The translations under genes and the position numbers were made by a program. The notes under the pieces were generated by a model. The model was not told where the DNA came from. It saw only the letters and a list, made by a program, of their open reading frames with translations, and ran no database searches. Shown here in pieces: positions 15,394-24,474 of a stretch of 48,883 bases of DNA (position 1 is the first letter of the stretch; each line of letters starts with the position of its first letter). The DNA lies in the NCBI GenBank assembly GCA_025935815.1, contig JAICUO010000002.1:1-48883 (forward strand), in the 5' to 3' direction. This DNA is from Streptosporangiaceae bacterium. Lineage in GTDB: Bacteria > Actinomycetota > Actinomycetes > Streptosporangiales > Streptosporangiaceae.

Positions 15394-17748
15394 ATGAGTC
15401 CCTTCGGGAAAGCAGGCGGCATCGGCATCGGCCTGGTGGACGACATCATCAAACGGATGCTCACCGGCGACCAGTCCGGTGACGGGAGCACCCGGCGGCT
15501 GTCCGCCCCGGCGCGCGAACTGCTGGAGCTCGCCGCGGAGCGGGCCGCCGAGTGGGGCAGCCCGAGCCTGGGCACCGAGCACCTGCTGCATGCCGCCACC
15601 CAGCTTCCCGACACCCGGTATGTGCTCCAGCGGGCCGGGGCCGATGTCGATGACCTGGCCCGCCGCATGGAGGGCGCGGTGGACAAGCGCCCCCGGGGCG
15701 GGGGCCAGGAAGGCACCCCGCCGCTGAGCCCCGCCGCCGAGCGGGCGTTGCAGGAGGCGCGAGCCCAGTCCCGGGCCACCCGGTCCTCCCGCATCGGCGC
15801 CGAGCACATCGTGCTGGGACTGGCGGCCGACCCGGAAACCGCGGCCGGGCAGGCCCTGCGGGCACTGGGATCAGGGGGGCTGCGGGTAGCGAGCAGCCCC
15901 GCCAGTGAGCCGGGCAGCACGCCGGCGCTCGACCAGTACGGCCGGGACCTGACCGCGGCGGCGCGGGACGGCCAGCTCGATCCGGTCATCGGACGCGAGT
16001 CCGAGGTTGAGCAGGCGCTGGAGGTGCTGTCCCGGCGGGCCAAGAACAACCCGGCGCTGATCGGCGAGGCCGGGGTCGGGAAGACCGCGGTCGTGGAGGG
16101 CATCGCCCAGCGCATCGTGGGCGACGAGGTACCCCGGAGCCTGGCCGGCCGGCGGCTGGTGGCGCTCGACCTGGCGGGCCTGGTGGCGGGCACCACGCGC
16201 CGCGGCGAGTTCGAGGAGCGGCTCAAGAACGTCATCGATGAGGTCCGCGACGCGGACGGCAAGGTCTTGCTGTTCATCGACGAGTTGCACGCCGTCGCCG
16301 GCGCCGGGGCGGCCGAGGGCGCCATGGACGCCTCCAGCATGCTCAAGCCCGCCCTGGCCCGAGGCGAGCTGCACGTTATCGGGGCCACCACGGTGGAGGA
16401 ATATCGCAAGCACATCGAGCAGGATCCCGCCCTGGAACGGCGCTTCCAGCCCATCGTGGTCCGGGAGCCGTCGGTCGAGGGCGCCGTCGCGATCCTCACC
16501 GGGCTGCGCGGCCGCTACGAGTCCCACCACCAGGTCCGGATCACCGACGAGGCGCTCCGGGCCGCCGCGGAGCTGGCAGACCGGTACATCACCGCGCGGC
16601 GGCTGCCGGACAAGGCCATCGACCTCATGGACCAGGCCAGCGCCCGGGTGCGGCTGCGCCCGGGGACGCCACCACCGGACCCCGGCCAGCCGCGGGAGCA
16701 GAACGAGCCGCCGGAGCAGCCGGCCACCGCCCCCGGCGGCCAGCCGGCGCCGGAGGTGACCGCCGAGGACATCGCGCAGGTAGTGTCCCGGCAGACCGGA
16801 ATCCCGGTGGCCCAGCTGACCGAGGAGGAACGCGCCCGGCTGCTGCGGCTGGAAGATCACCTGCACGAGCGGGTCATCGGCCAGGACGAGGCGGTGCAGG
16901 CGGTCGCCGAAGCCGTGCGGGAGTCACGAGCCGGCCTCGCTGACCCGCACCGGCCGACCGGTTCGTTCCTGTTCCTCGGCCCCACCGGGGTGGGCAAGAC
17001 CGAGCTGGCCCGCGCCCTGGCCGAGGCGCTGTTCGGTGACGAGGACCGCCTCCTGCGCTTTGACATGAGCGAGTTCCAGGAGCGGCACACCATCTCCCGG
17101 CTGCTCGGCGCGCCGCCCGGGTACGCCGGCTACGAGGAGGCCGGACAGCTAACGGAGGTCGTCCGGCGCAACCCCTACTCGCTGGTCCTGCTCGATGAGA
17201 TCGAAAAGGCCCACCCGGACATCTTCAACGCCCTGCTGCAACTGCTCGATGCCGGCCGCCTGACCGACGCGCAAGGACGCACCGCGGACTTCACCCACAC
17301 CGTGGTGATCATGACCAGCAACATCGGGGCGGACAAGATCCTCAGCGCCGGCGGTGAGGTCGAGTCCCTGCGCGAGGAACTGCAAGATGACCTGCGCGCG
17401 CACTTCCGGCCGGAGTTCCTCAACCGCGTCGACGAGATCATCATGTTCCACCGCCTGGACGACGCCCAGCTCCAGGCCATCGCCGAGCTGCTGCTTGGGC
17501 AGGTTCGCCGCCGCCTGCAGGGCCAGGACATCACCATGGACGTCAGCCCGGACGCCGCCGGCTGGCTGGCCAGCGCGGGCCGCCAGCCCGAGTTCGGGGC
17601 TCGCCCGTTGCGGCGCGCCATCCGGGCTGAGCTGGACCGCAAGCTCTCCCGGATGCTGCTGGCCGGTGACCTCAACCCCGGAGACCAGGTTGACGTCGAC
17701 GTGCAGGACGGCGGGCTGCGGCTGGCCGTCAGCCGACGACCTCGCTGA
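15394..17748 (+). CDS. Hsp100/Clp AAA+ ATPase (ClpB/ClpC-related) lacking the middle domain
   Basis: Predicted hexameric protein-remodelling ATPase of 784 residues; the start is ATG 15394, preceded by GGGAGG. A double Clp N-domain (about 30-165) contains [10 protein letters not shown] and [15 protein letters not shown]-1 has Walker A GEAGVGKT at about 224 and Walker [12 protein letters not shown]-2 has Walker A GPTGVGKT at about 529, pore loop PPGYAGYEE and Walker [14 protein letters not shown], with arginine-finger region [11 protein letters not shown]. Between the two rings, residues 418-455 are a Pro/Gln-rich linker in place of the ClpB coiled coil or the ClpC UVR-type coil. The ClpP-docking GF loop expected after TSNIG is also absent. 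It therefore looks like a stand-alone unfoldase. Confidence 0.92.
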   Translation: MSPFGKAGGIGIGLVDDIIKRMLTGDQSGDGSTRRLSAPARELLELAAERAAEWGSPSLGTEHLLHAATQLPDTRYVLQRAGADVDDLARRMEGAVDKRPRGGGQEGTPPLSPAAERALQEARAQSRATRSSRIGAEHIVLGLAADPETAAGQALRALGSGGLRVASSPASEPGSTPALDQYGRDLTAAARDGQLDPVIGRESEVEQALEVLSRRAKNNPALIGEAGVGKTAVVEGIAQRIVGDEVPRSLAGRRLVALDLAGLVAGTTRRGEFEERLKNVIDEVRDADGKVLLFIDELHAVAGAGAAEGAMDASSMLKPALARGELHVIGATTVEEYRKHIEQDPALERRFQPIVVREPSVEGAVAILTGLRGRYESHHQVRITDEALRAAAELADRYITARRLPDKAIDLMDQASARVRLRPGTPPPDPGQPREQNEPPEQPATAPGGQPAPEVTAEDIAQVVSRQTGIPVAQLTEEERARLLRLEDHLHERVIGQDEAVQAVAEAVRESRAGLADPHRPTGSFLFLGPTGVGKTELARALAEALFGDEDRLLRFDMSEFQERHTISRLLGAPPGYAGYEEAGQLTEVVRRNPYSLVLLDEIEKAHPDIFNALLQLLDAGRLTDAQGRTADFTHTVVIMTSNIGADKILSAGGEVESLREELQDDLRAHFRPEFLNRVDEIIMFHRLDDAQLQAIAELLLGQVRRRLQGQDITMDVSPDAAGWLASAGRQPEFGARPLRRAIRAELDRKLSRMLLAGDLNPGDQVDVDVQDGGLRLAVSRRPR

Positions 17749-18022
17749 CCTGCATCTGCGGCGTGATCGAGGTGTAGTTCGGGACGTCCGCCTGGACCGC
17801 GGCCGTGCCTTCGGAGGCCATGGCCTGGTCCATCGCCTCGCGGGAGGCGAACGTGAAGTGAACCGCCGCCACGAACGGGCCGTGCACCCCCCGGTCGACC
17901 TCGGTCTTGGCCGGCTGCCACGTCTTCTGGCACATCGGAATGTGGACGTCGCGGTAGTAGTCGTGGTCGAACCGCTCGTCCTCGCCCCGCGGGTAGTACA
18001 CACTCAGGCGGACCTGCGTCAT
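17729..18022 (-). CDS. EthD-family protein
   Basis: Small ferredoxin-like-fold protein of 97 residues. The EthD signature is visible at the N-terminus (VRLSVYYPRGEDERFDHDYYRDVHIP, with FDHDYY and VHIP) and in the middle (FVAAVHFTFASREAMDQAM). Family members are dimeric and accompany ether- or polyketide-modifying enzymes, and many have unknown roles. AAGGGGAC precedes ATG 18022. The last 20 bp overlap the 3' end of the convergent Clp gene. It has no obvious partner here. Confidence 0.85.
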   Translation of the reverse strand: MTQVRLSVYYPRGEDERFDHDYYRDVHIPMCQKTWQPAKTEVDRGVHGPFVAAVHFTFASREAMDQAMASEGTAAVQADVPNYTSITPQMQVSEVVG

Positions 18023-18249
18023 TGACTGTCCCCTTCTCTCGCCATCGGACTCAACAACTATGCCGAATGGACGGCGTGATCGCTAGCAGGCAATCGCGGT
18101 CAGCCGCTTTCCGTCGTGATGCGGATCGGGCCGCCCACTGGTAGGAGTAGCCGGACAGCGGGACTCGAAGATCGCGGCGACTTGCGGATAGGGGCCCGCG
18201 GCCACGAGGATCGGATCTCGAACTGGCGGCGAGCGGACGGAGACAGCGC

Positions 18250-19158
18250 ATGCGGATCGGCACCACGGCCGTGGAGACGGGCGGCGCCCAAGCCCTGGGC
18301 AAGCTGGCTGACCAGCTCCGCCGGGCGGCCGACGACGGGCTCGCGTCGGTGTGGATGGCGAACGTCTTCGGGCTTGAGGCACTGACCTCGCTGGCGGTGG
18401 CCGGCAGCCAGGTGCCGGGCATCGAGCTCGGCACCGCCGTCGTGCCCACCTACCCGCGGCATCCGGCGGTGCTCGCGCAGCAGGCGCTGACCACGGCGCT
18501 GGCGGTCGGCCCGGGCCGGCTGACGCTCGGCATCGGGCTGTCGCACAAGGTCGTCATCGAGAATATGTACGGTTACAGCTTCGACAAGCCCGCCCGGCAC
18601 ATGCGCGAGTACCTGTCGGTCCTGCTGCCGCTGCTGGACGGCACCGCGGTCAGCGTCGATGGCGCCACGCTGAGCGCGCACCTGGGCCTGTCCACGCCCC
18701 GCGATGGCCGGGTGCCGGTGCTGCTGGCCGCGCTCGCACCGCGGATGCTGGACCTGGCCGGCGGGCAGGCCGACGGGACGGTGCTGTGGATGACCGGGGC
18801 CGCCACCGTCCGCGACTACGTGGTCCCGGCGATCTCGGCCGCGGCCAACGCCGCCGGCCGCCCCCGCCCGCGCGTCGTGTGCAGCCTGCCGGTCTGCGTG
18901 ACTGACGATCCGGACGCAGTCCGGGCGAGCGCCGAGAAGGAGTTCGCCATCTACGGGCAGCTGCCGTCCTACCGCGCCATGCTGGACCGGGAGGGCGCGG
19001 CCGGCCCGGGCGACGTGGCGATCGTCGGGGACGAGGACACGGTCGCGGCGCGGATCCTGGCGCTCGCCGACGCCGGGGTGACCGACTTCGTCGCCGTTGA
19101 GTTCGCGCGCGGCCAGGACCGGGAACGGACCCGCGGCGTGCTCAAGGCACTTGCCTAG
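18250..19158 (+). CDS. LLM-class F420-dependent oxidoreductase
   Basis: Predicted luciferase-like flavin/F420 TIM-barrel oxidoreductase of 302 residues. Typical segments are visible: LGTAVVPTYPRHPAVLAQQALT, shown by GTAVVPTYPRHP, then TLGIGLSHK, YLSVLLPLLDG, VPVLLAALAPRMLDLAG, ADGTVLWMTG and VGDEDTVAARI. The pattern matches the actinobacterial F420-type branch, in which F420 is the hydride donor. The substrate cannot be inferred. GGAGAC precedes ATG 18250. The 227-bp region upstream contains no convincing gene. The gene ends convergently, overlapping the lysozyme gene by 4 bp. Confidence 0.88.
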   Translation: MRIGTTAVETGGAQALGKLADQLRRAADDGLASVWMANVFGLEALTSLAVAGSQVPGIELGTAVVPTYPRHPAVLAQQALTTALAVGPGRLTLGIGLSHKVVIENMYGYSFDKPARHMREYLSVLLPLLDGTAVSVDGATLSAHLGLSTPRDGRVPVLLAALAPRMLDLAGGQADGTVLWMTGAATVRDYVVPAISAAANAAGRPRPRVVCSLPVCVTDDPDAVRASAEKEFAIYGQLPSYRAMLDREGAAGPGDVAIVGDEDTVAARILALADAGVTDFVAVEFARGQDRERTRGVLKALA

Positions 19159-19988
19159 CCCCACTTGCCCGCGGTCGCTTGCTGGTAGATGCCCTTGGCG
19201 ATCGCCTGGCGGCGGCTGTTCTGGTGATGACCGAAGCCGCAGTCCGCGCAGGCTTCAACATAGGCTGACCAGTTGCTCGCCACCTGCGCGACCGTCGAGC
19301 CCCTGAGCCCTTTCCTGATTCTGCGGGTGTGGTGCAGCAGGTACTGCACCTGCCGCGCCAGGTCCGCCCGCTGGTGCCCGGTGACGAGCGACGGCGCGTG
19401 CGGGTAGAACTTGGCGTTCCACGAGATCAGCCCGTAGGCGTGGAAGCCGTTCGTGTCGGGCCAGTTCGTCTCGACATTGAAGTCCGACTCGTTCCGCATG
19501 TTGCCCATCACCCCGGCCGCCTGGATCCGGCTATAGCCCGCCGCCCGCAGCGCGCCCCAGATGACGCGCTTGGTCACCGGGCCGGCGCGTGGTAGCGGGG
19601 GTGGCGGCGGAGCGGGAGCGCGATGGGTCGTAGCAGGGGGCGCGGCCGGACGCGCGGGAGTCGTCTCGCGAGGAGCGGCCGGGGCTGCCGCTGCCCGCCG
19701 GGGCGCCGTCCGCGCCCGGGCCGGAGCCGGCGCGGACGATCTTGACGCGACTCGATCCATCGCCTGCTGAGTCGCCGTGCTCGACGGCGCCGCCGGGACC
19801 GGGCTGACGGGCGCGGAACTCTCCCGCGCCGGCTGCCGCGCGGGAGCCGCCGGCCGGGGAGGCGCCGCGACGCCGGCCGCGATGGGAGCCGAGGCTGTCC
19901 CGGAAGAAGGGACAGCGTTCATCTGAATGCCTAGGTAGAGCAGGAGCGCCGCCGCCAAAATGAGCGTGACCCCTGCGAAGGTAGCCAT
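19155..19988 (-). CDS. Membrane-anchored phage-tail-type lysozyme protein
   Basis: Predicted single-pass protein of about 277 residues. One N-terminal transmembrane segment (ATFAGVTLILAAALLLYLGI) is followed by a long Ala/Pro/Thr-rich linker (about 30-135) that would span the cell wall, and then a C-terminal domain. That domain reads WGALRAAGYSRIQAAGVMGNM, shown by YSRIQAAGVMGN, then RNESDFN with the likely catalytic Glu, then YGLISWNA and QVQYLLHH, as in phage tail tip lysozymes that cleave peptidoglycan. Start choice is uncertain: ATG 19988 is given, and GTG 20015 is in frame. It is not within a prophage, so the domain seems domesticated for wall remodelling. Confidence 0.8.
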   Translation of the reverse strand: MATFAGVTLILAAALLLYLGIQMNAVPSSGTASAPIAAGVAAPPRPAAPARQPARESSAPVSPVPAAPSSTATQQAMDRVASRSSAPAPARARTAPRRAAAAPAAPRETTPARPAAPPATTHRAPAPPPPPLPRAGPVTKRVIWGALRAAGYSRIQAAGVMGNMRNESDFNVETNWPDTNGFHAYGLISWNAKFYPHAPSLVTGHQRADLARQVQYLLHHTRRIRKGLRGSTVAQVASNWSAYVEACADCGFGHHQNSRRQAIAKGIYQQATAGKWG

Positions 19989-20081
19989 CGCGCTGGCCCC
20001 GCCACCGCTACGCACTGACTGCTCGCATCGGATGTCAGTGTTCCCTGCCGAGGCTCACCGCAATCAGCCATCAGGCCCCGG

Positions 20082-20119
20082 GGTCACATTGCATTTACCG
20101 GCATAAATGCAATGTGACC
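20082..20119. promoter_or_regulatory. 38-bp perfect dyad, probable operator of the lyase gene
   Basis: GGTCACATTGCATTTA (20082-20097) and its exact complement TAAATGCAATGTGACC (20104-20119) flank a 6-bp centre. The 16-bp arms have no mismatch and are unusually AT-rich for this window. The right arm overlaps the expected -35 zone of the lyase gene. The sequence CATACT (20132-20137) fits a -10 box that would start transcription at the ATG (20145). ACCGGCATA occurs twice, at 20097-20105 and 20127-20135. Confidence 0.65.
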
Positions 20120-20144
20120 GGCCATAACCGGCATACTGTGGCGC

Positions 20145-21944
20145 ATGCTAATCAGGCGGGGACTGGCACTCATCGCGCTCCTGGTGGTTGCCGCCACCGG
20201 GCTGGCCTCCGGGGGGAGCCCGGCGCGGGCGCTGCTGGGCGGCGCATTCAAAGACGACGTGGTGTCCGGCGCGGCCAAGGCCTGCGGCGGGCTGCCCCGG
20301 TTCTCCCAGGCGACCGCCGACGCGATCATGGCGGGCAAGCTGACGATCTCGCCGTTCCCTGCGGTCACGATCGACCCGGGTAAGAACGGCAACATCAACT
20401 GGAACCAGAACCCGTTCCACCACCCCACCTGGCAGCAGGACTTCCAGTCCGGCGGGTGGATCGAGATGCTGATCTCCGGTGACCTCGCCGGCGGGAGCGG
20501 GGCGGGTGCCTACCTCGCCCGGGCGGAGGCCATTACCAAGAGCTGGCTGAAGGGCGTGCCGATCGGCAGCCGCGACCCGCAGGTCCTCATCTGCCTCTCG
20601 GAGGGGTTCCCGGGCCAGGCGTGGATTGATGACCAGGTCGACGCGAGCGTCAACTGGCTGGCCAGCCACTGGCAGGGGGCGTGGAACCACGGGCTGGTGC
20701 AGGACATCAAGCTCATGCGCATTGGCTGCGCGTACCTTCCGACCGCGTTCGGCGGGGACGCCCTGAAGTGGCGGAAGACCGCCTACAGCCAGATGCTCGC
20801 GTCGTTCCAGCCCAACCGGCTCGGCCCGTCCATCGACGCCAGCGGCGTCGCCAACGAGCAGGCGACCGGCTACGAGCGGTTCGTCTGGGACCTGTGGCAG
20901 GTCGGCCAGCCGGAGCTCGCGGCCTGCGGTTACCGGCTGCCCGCCACCATCACCGCGCGGATCGCGAAGATGGCCGCCTTCCTGGCCGACGCCACCCAGC
21001 CCGACGGCAACCTCGCGCAGATCGGCGACACGTACGTCGAGCCGCCGCCAGCGCTGCCGCGCGCGACGGTCACCGCCCGGGTCGCCGTCTTCGCGGCCGG
21101 GTATGTCTTCGGCCGCTCGCAAGGGGGACCGAACGGGACGTTCTACTCCCTGCGTTTCGGCCCCGGCCGGCAGGTCCACGGCCACAACGACCACATGGGC
21201 ATCACCTACTACTCGCGGGGCCGGAACCTGATCGTCAACGCCGGCCACACTGGCTACGAGGTTTCGGCGTACCGGACCTACATCCAGTCCCCGCAGGCGG
21301 CCAGCACCCTGGTGGCGCCCGGGAAGAGCTTCCGCGCCTCCGCCGCCACGACGCTCGCCGGTGACGCGGTCAAGCCGCGCAGCCAGTACTTCCAGTTCGC
21401 GGACTCCGCGTTCGGGGGCCCCCGCAGGCGGAGCGTCTACGTCCACCAGGGGCCGGACTTCATGCTGGTGCTCGACCGGGACCAGGGGGCATCCGCCTAC
21501 CAGCAACTGTGGCACCTCGATCCCGGGCTGACGGTCACCGCGGTGACCGCCAGCCGGGCCGTGGCCACCGCCCCGGCCACCCCCGCGACCGCCGCCTCTC
21601 CGGCGTTCCCGGCCACCGCCTTGACCATCGCCCGGCTCCCGCTGCCCGGGCAGGTGATCCGGGCCGGGTCCACGACCGTCGTCAAGGGCCAGGTCAATCC
21701 CTACCAGGGCTGGGTCTCTCGCCAGGCGCTGCAGCGGCTCCCGGCTCCGGTGGTCATCATGGCCGGCCAGGGCACGGGCACGGCGCTGGCCTCCGCGATG
21801 CTCACCCTCATCACCGCGGCCGCCCCCGGCACCCGGGTAACCGCGCGGGTGGTCGCCGCGGCGGGTCATGACGTCGCGCAAATCACGATCGGCACCGCCA
21901 CGGTTCCCGTCAACGTCAACCTGTCCACCGGCGCCCTGGGGTGA
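20145..21944 (+). CDS. Secreted heparinase II/III-like polysaccharide lyase
   Basis: Predicted exported lyase of 599 residues acting on an acidic or exopolymeric polysaccharide. A signal peptide (about 1-30) ends SPARALLGG. Residues 60-330 form an all-alpha toroid (NPFHHPTW, NEQATGYERFVWDLW). The beta-sandwich half opens with the family catalytic motif HGHNDHMGITYYSRGRNLIV, shown as HGHNDHMG, followed by NAGHTGYE, where heparinase II/III proteins carry their catalytic His and Tyr. The substrate (heparin, alginate, or another uronate) cannot be told. No ribosome site precedes the ATG, and a -10-like box places the transcript start at the ATG, so the mRNA may be leaderless. Confidence 0.82.
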   Translation: MLIRRGLALIALLVVAATGLASGGSPARALLGGAFKDDVVSGAAKACGGLPRFSQATADAIMAGKLTISPFPAVTIDPGKNGNINWNQNPFHHPTWQQDFQSGGWIEMLISGDLAGGSGAGAYLARAEAITKSWLKGVPIGSRDPQVLICLSEGFPGQAWIDDQVDASVNWLASHWQGAWNHGLVQDIKLMRIGCAYLPTAFGGDALKWRKTAYSQMLASFQPNRLGPSIDASGVANEQATGYERFVWDLWQVGQPELAACGYRLPATITARIAKMAAFLADATQPDGNLAQIGDTYVEPPPALPRATVTARVAVFAAGYVFGRSQGGPNGTFYSLRFGPGRQVHGHNDHMGITYYSRGRNLIVNAGHTGYEVSAYRTYIQSPQAASTLVAPGKSFRASAATTLAGDAVKPRSQYFQFADSAFGGPRRRSVYVHQGPDFMLVLDRDQGASAYQQLWHLDPGLTVTAVTASRAVATAPATPATAASPAFPATALTIARLPLPGQVIRAGSTTVVKGQVNPYQGWVSRQALQRLPAPVVIMAGQGTGTALASAMLTLITAAAPGTRVTARVVAAAGHDVAQITIGTATVPVNVNLSTGALG

Positions 21945-22079
21945 CGTCCGCCCGTAACTGCGCGGCCGGTAACTCAGCGGCCAGGACCTCGGGCGAGGGT
22001 CAGCGCGGCGGGGATCACCCCCACCGCAGCGTAAGCCAGTTCACCGGAGCCGGTGACGGTGCAGCCGCCTTGGCCCCGG

Positions 22080-22622
22080 CTAGGGGTACCGGGCGTCGAC
22101 GACGGTGGTGACCCGCCCGGTCTCGACGTCGTACACATGGCCGGAGACGCCCATCCCCGGCGGGAGCAGGGGCGAGGCCAGCAGGCGGCCGACGTCGGCG
22201 ACGACGGTCGCGTGCGGGTCGCCGACGGCGGAGGCCGCCAGGGCCGCCTCGTCCACGCCGGTCGCCGCGGACGCCTCGCGCCGGAAGCCGGGGTCGGCGA
22301 GAAAGCCGGTCCCGCATTGCGTGTGGTGAATGACCGCGACCTCGACGCGACTGTCACCGGCGAGTTGCCCGCCGGCCAGCCTCCCGCCGAGGAAGGCGAG
22401 GTAGGCAACCTCCTCGATGACGAGCTGGGTGACGCGTCCCCCCGCGTTGCGCAGGACGGGGGCGTCGCCGAGCCGGAGCCCGAGGGTGACCGCGGGGTCG
22501 ATCCGGTGGTCGAGGCAGGTGATGACGATCACCTGCGCGGCGGGCAGGCCGAGCGGCACGGGGGTATAGGCCCGCGCGAACTGCTCGTTGTGCTCGAGCA
22601 GCGGGGTCATCCGGCTGGTCAT
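22080..22622 (-). CDS. Beta-class carbonic anhydrase
   Basis: Predicted zinc enzyme of 180 residues interconverting CO2 and bicarbonate. The zinc-binding pattern is intact: ITCLDHRIDP supplies the first Cys and the Asp-Arg dyad, and IHHTQCGTG supplies the His and second Cys. Its size matches the small beta-CA subfamily common in actinomycetes. The start ATG 22622 (MTSRMTPLL) has GGAAGGAACGGAG upstream. It is divergent from a TetR regulator, and three operator copies lie between them, so expression is probably TetR-controlled. Confidence 0.9.
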   Translation of the reverse strand: MTSRMTPLLEHNEQFARAYTPVPLGLPAAQVIVITCLDHRIDPAVTLGLRLGDAPVLRNAGGRVTQLVIEEVAYLAFLGGRLAGGQLAGDSRVEVAVIHHTQCGTGFLADPGFRREASAATGVDEAALAASAVGDPHATVVADVGRLLASPLLPPGMGVSGHVYDVETGRVTTVVDARYP

Positions 22623-22651
22623 GGTGGCTCCGTTCCTTCCAGGTCCGGTTT

Positions 22652-22715
22652 GTGGACGATGTCCACTAACAAGTGGACGCTGTCCACTGTATTTGAGTTG
22701 GTGGATGCTGTCCAC
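22652..22715. promoter_or_regulatory. Three copies of a TetR-type operator in the carbonic anhydrase/tetR divergon
   Basis: TGGACGATGTCCA (22653-22665), TGGACGCTGTCCA (22674-22686) and TGGATGCTGTCCA (22702-22714) are imperfect palindromes of one motif. The first two start 21 bp apart, two helical turns. The flanks extend the dyads (GTGGAC...GTCCAC). They fill the gap between the divergent genes, and the third overlaps an upstream in-frame ATG of tetR. Confidence 0.85.
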
Positions 22716-22728
22716 TAAGTTGTCGTCC

Positions 22729-23382
22729 GTGACGATCGACGGATCAACGGGTGCGGCGACCGGGGCCCGGCGGCGGCGCCCGCGCGGCGCCGTTCGCGAG
22801 GGCCTGGTCGCCGCCGGCCTCGAGCTGGCCCGGGCCGGCGGCCCGGACGCCGTCGTGCTCCGCGAGGCGGTCCGGATGGTGGGCGTGGTGCCCAACGCCG
22901 CCTACCGGCACTTCGCCAACCGGGACGAGCTGCTGGCGGCGGTCTGCACGGCGGCCATGCGCGAGCTCGCCGCCCGCATGGCCGCCGGCGTCGGCCGCGT
23001 GCGCGGCAAGCACGGCGACCCCGCCGCCGCCCGCCGCCGCCTGCAAGCGATCGGCCGGGCGTACCTGGAGTTCGCCCGCCAGGAGCCGGGCCTGTTCGCG
23101 ACCGCCTTCGCCGTGCCCAATCAGCACGCCTACGGCGCGCCCGGCGGCGGAGCCGGGCCGTACCCCCTGCCCCTGGACCAGCTTCGCGCGGTACTCGACG
23201 AGCTGGCCGACGCCGGCGTCCTCAGCCGTCGCCGCCGGGCCGGGATCGAGTACCCCATCTGGTCAGCCGTGCACGGGCTGGCCGTGCTCACCGGGCAAGG
23301 CCCCCTGCGGGACGCCCCCGACGCCACCCGCCGTCACATTGAGGACGTCACCAGCTCCTTCATCGAAGCGGGACTGGCCTGA
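22729..23382 (+). CDS. TetR-family transcriptional regulator
   Basis: Predicted repressor of 217 residues. The N-terminal helix-turn-helix (about residues 20-70) reads LREAVRMVGVVPNAAYRHFANRDELLAAV, shown by VPNAAYRHFANRDELL, a clear TetR recognition helix. The C-terminal domain (about 85-215) resembles the WHG type, with YLEFARQEPGLFATAF and WSAVHGLAVLTGQGPL. GTG 22729 is preferred because the in-frame ATG at 22705 lies inside operator copy three. It is divergent from the carbonic anhydrase gene and probably represses both itself and that gene. Confidence 0.9.
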   Translation: MTIDGSTGAATGARRRRPRGAVREGLVAAGLELARAGGPDAVVLREAVRMVGVVPNAAYRHFANRDELLAAVCTAAMRELAARMAAGVGRVRGKHGDPAAARRRLQAIGRAYLEFARQEPGLFATAFAVPNQHAYGAPGGGAGPYPLPLDQLRAVLDELADAGVLSRRRRAGIEYPIWSAVHGLAVLTGQGPLRDAPDATRRHIEDVTSSFIEAGLA

Positions 23383-23415
23383 GCCCCCGACTCCCGGCCG
23401 GCCCCTTGACCGCCG

Positions 23416-24474
23416 CTAGCCAGCGGCGACGATCTGGCGGTGCAGGTCCAGCAGCGCTGGCATCTCCTCCCGGCCCGCCCGGCCCATGCCGCACTCGGTC
23501 GATATCCCCCAGGGACGGGGGCCGGCCGGGCTCCTCGCGAGGGCGGCGTCGATGAGCCGCACCTGCTCGGCGGTGGTGCCGGGCGCCTGGTCGGCGGGGT
23601 GATACGGCACGATCCCGAAGTTGAGCTCGGTGTCCGGCCCGGTGGCCAGCTCGGCCAGCGGCGCGAAGTAGCCCTCCGAGCGCTGGTACTGCGGCACGGT
23701 GAAGGAGACGAAGCTCACCGGCCGCCCCGCCGCCGCGGCCACCGCGTTCAGCACCCGGACCTGCAACGCCAGTGACGGCGGCTCCTTGAAATGCTGGTGC
23801 CCCCAGTCCCCGTAGCAAAGGTGCAGGCCCGCGGGCACCTCGGCGGGCACCGCGGCCACGCAGCGCGCGAGGCTGGCGATGATCGCGTCGCGGGCCTGCG
23901 GGCTCAGCGGCCCGAAGAACTCCTCCAGGAGGCTGAACTCCACCGCGACGTCCCACTGGACGGCCACCTGCTCGCGCGGGACCGCCGCCAGCAGCCGGCC
24001 CAGGTCCGCGAACATCGCCCGCTCGTAGGCCGGCAGCAGGGCCTGCTGATCCTCCCGGACGACGTAGGCGCTAATGGCGGCCATCGGCGTCGGGTATTCC
24101 ACCTGGAAGCGGACTCCGGCGGGGATGACGCCTTCCTCGCGCAGCGCGGTGAAGGTCACATAGGACCCGAGGTAGGCATCCGCGTAGCCGGGGTCGGGCC
24201 AGGTCACCGTGGCCGGGTCGGCTCCCCCGGCCAGTCGCAGCTGCGGCATGTGCTCGTAGTCGCCTTCGGCCGGGTCGAACGGCTGCACCGGCTCCAGCCA
24301 GGGCAGGCGCAGGAACTGATGAGCCTGGAAGAAGATCCAGCCGGCCCGGTCCCCGGTTTCCCCGTCCGGGACGCGGCGCAGGCCCGCCGGGATCCGCGCG
24401 GCGATCTCGCGCATCACCGTCTCGGCATCGGCCAGGTTGACGCTGCCGTTGAAGTGGACATGACTCGGTGGCAC
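23416..24474 (-). CDS. MetE-like (cobalamin-independent methionine synthase-type) zinc protein
   Basis: Predicted TIM-barrel protein of 352 residues related to the C-terminal catalytic half of MetE, which transfers methyl groups to thiols at a zinc site. The zinc-ligand motifs are recognisable: GLHLCYGDWGH (His-x-Cys) and ISTECGMGR (the distal Cys). An N-terminal block reads HVHFNGSVNL and RRVPDGETGDRAGW. GTG 24474 is preferred over ATG 24507 because GGGGAGGGGAG lies 9 nt ahead. It lacks the N-terminal half of true MetE, so methionine synthesis is not implied. A role in methyl transfer from an aromatic or small thiol is possible. It is encoded alone. Confidence 0.6.
   Translation of the reverse strand: MPPSHVHFNGSVNLADAETVMREIAARIPAGLRRVPDGETGDRAGWIFFQAHQFLRLPWLEPVQPFDPAEGDYEHMPQLRLAGGADPATVTWPDPGYADAYLGSYVTFTALREEGVIPAGVRFQVEYPTPMAAISAYVVREDQQALLPAYERAMFADLGRLLAAVPREQVAVQWDVAVEFSLLEEFFGPLSPQARDAIIASLARCVAAVPAEVPAGLHLCYGDWGHQHFKEPPSLALQVRVLNAVAAAAGRPVSFVSFTVPQYQRSEGYFAPLAELATGPDTELNFGIVPYHPADQAPGTTAEQVRLIDAALARSPAGPRPWGISTECGMGRAGREEMPALLDLHRQIVAAG

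Noticed and set aside
18140-18180. tRNA-like GGACTCGAA element
   Set aside because: The surrounding bases do not fold into acceptor, D and anticodon arms.
20148-21881. Minus-strand open frame of about 577 codons
   Set aside because: Shadow of the heparinase-like lyase; Gly/Arg-rich without motifs.
21974-22079. Possible coding tail after the carbonic anhydrase stop
   Set aside because: A short GC3-rich frame (GELAYAAVGVIPAALTLARG) is present but has no start, no recognised family and no support beyond composition.
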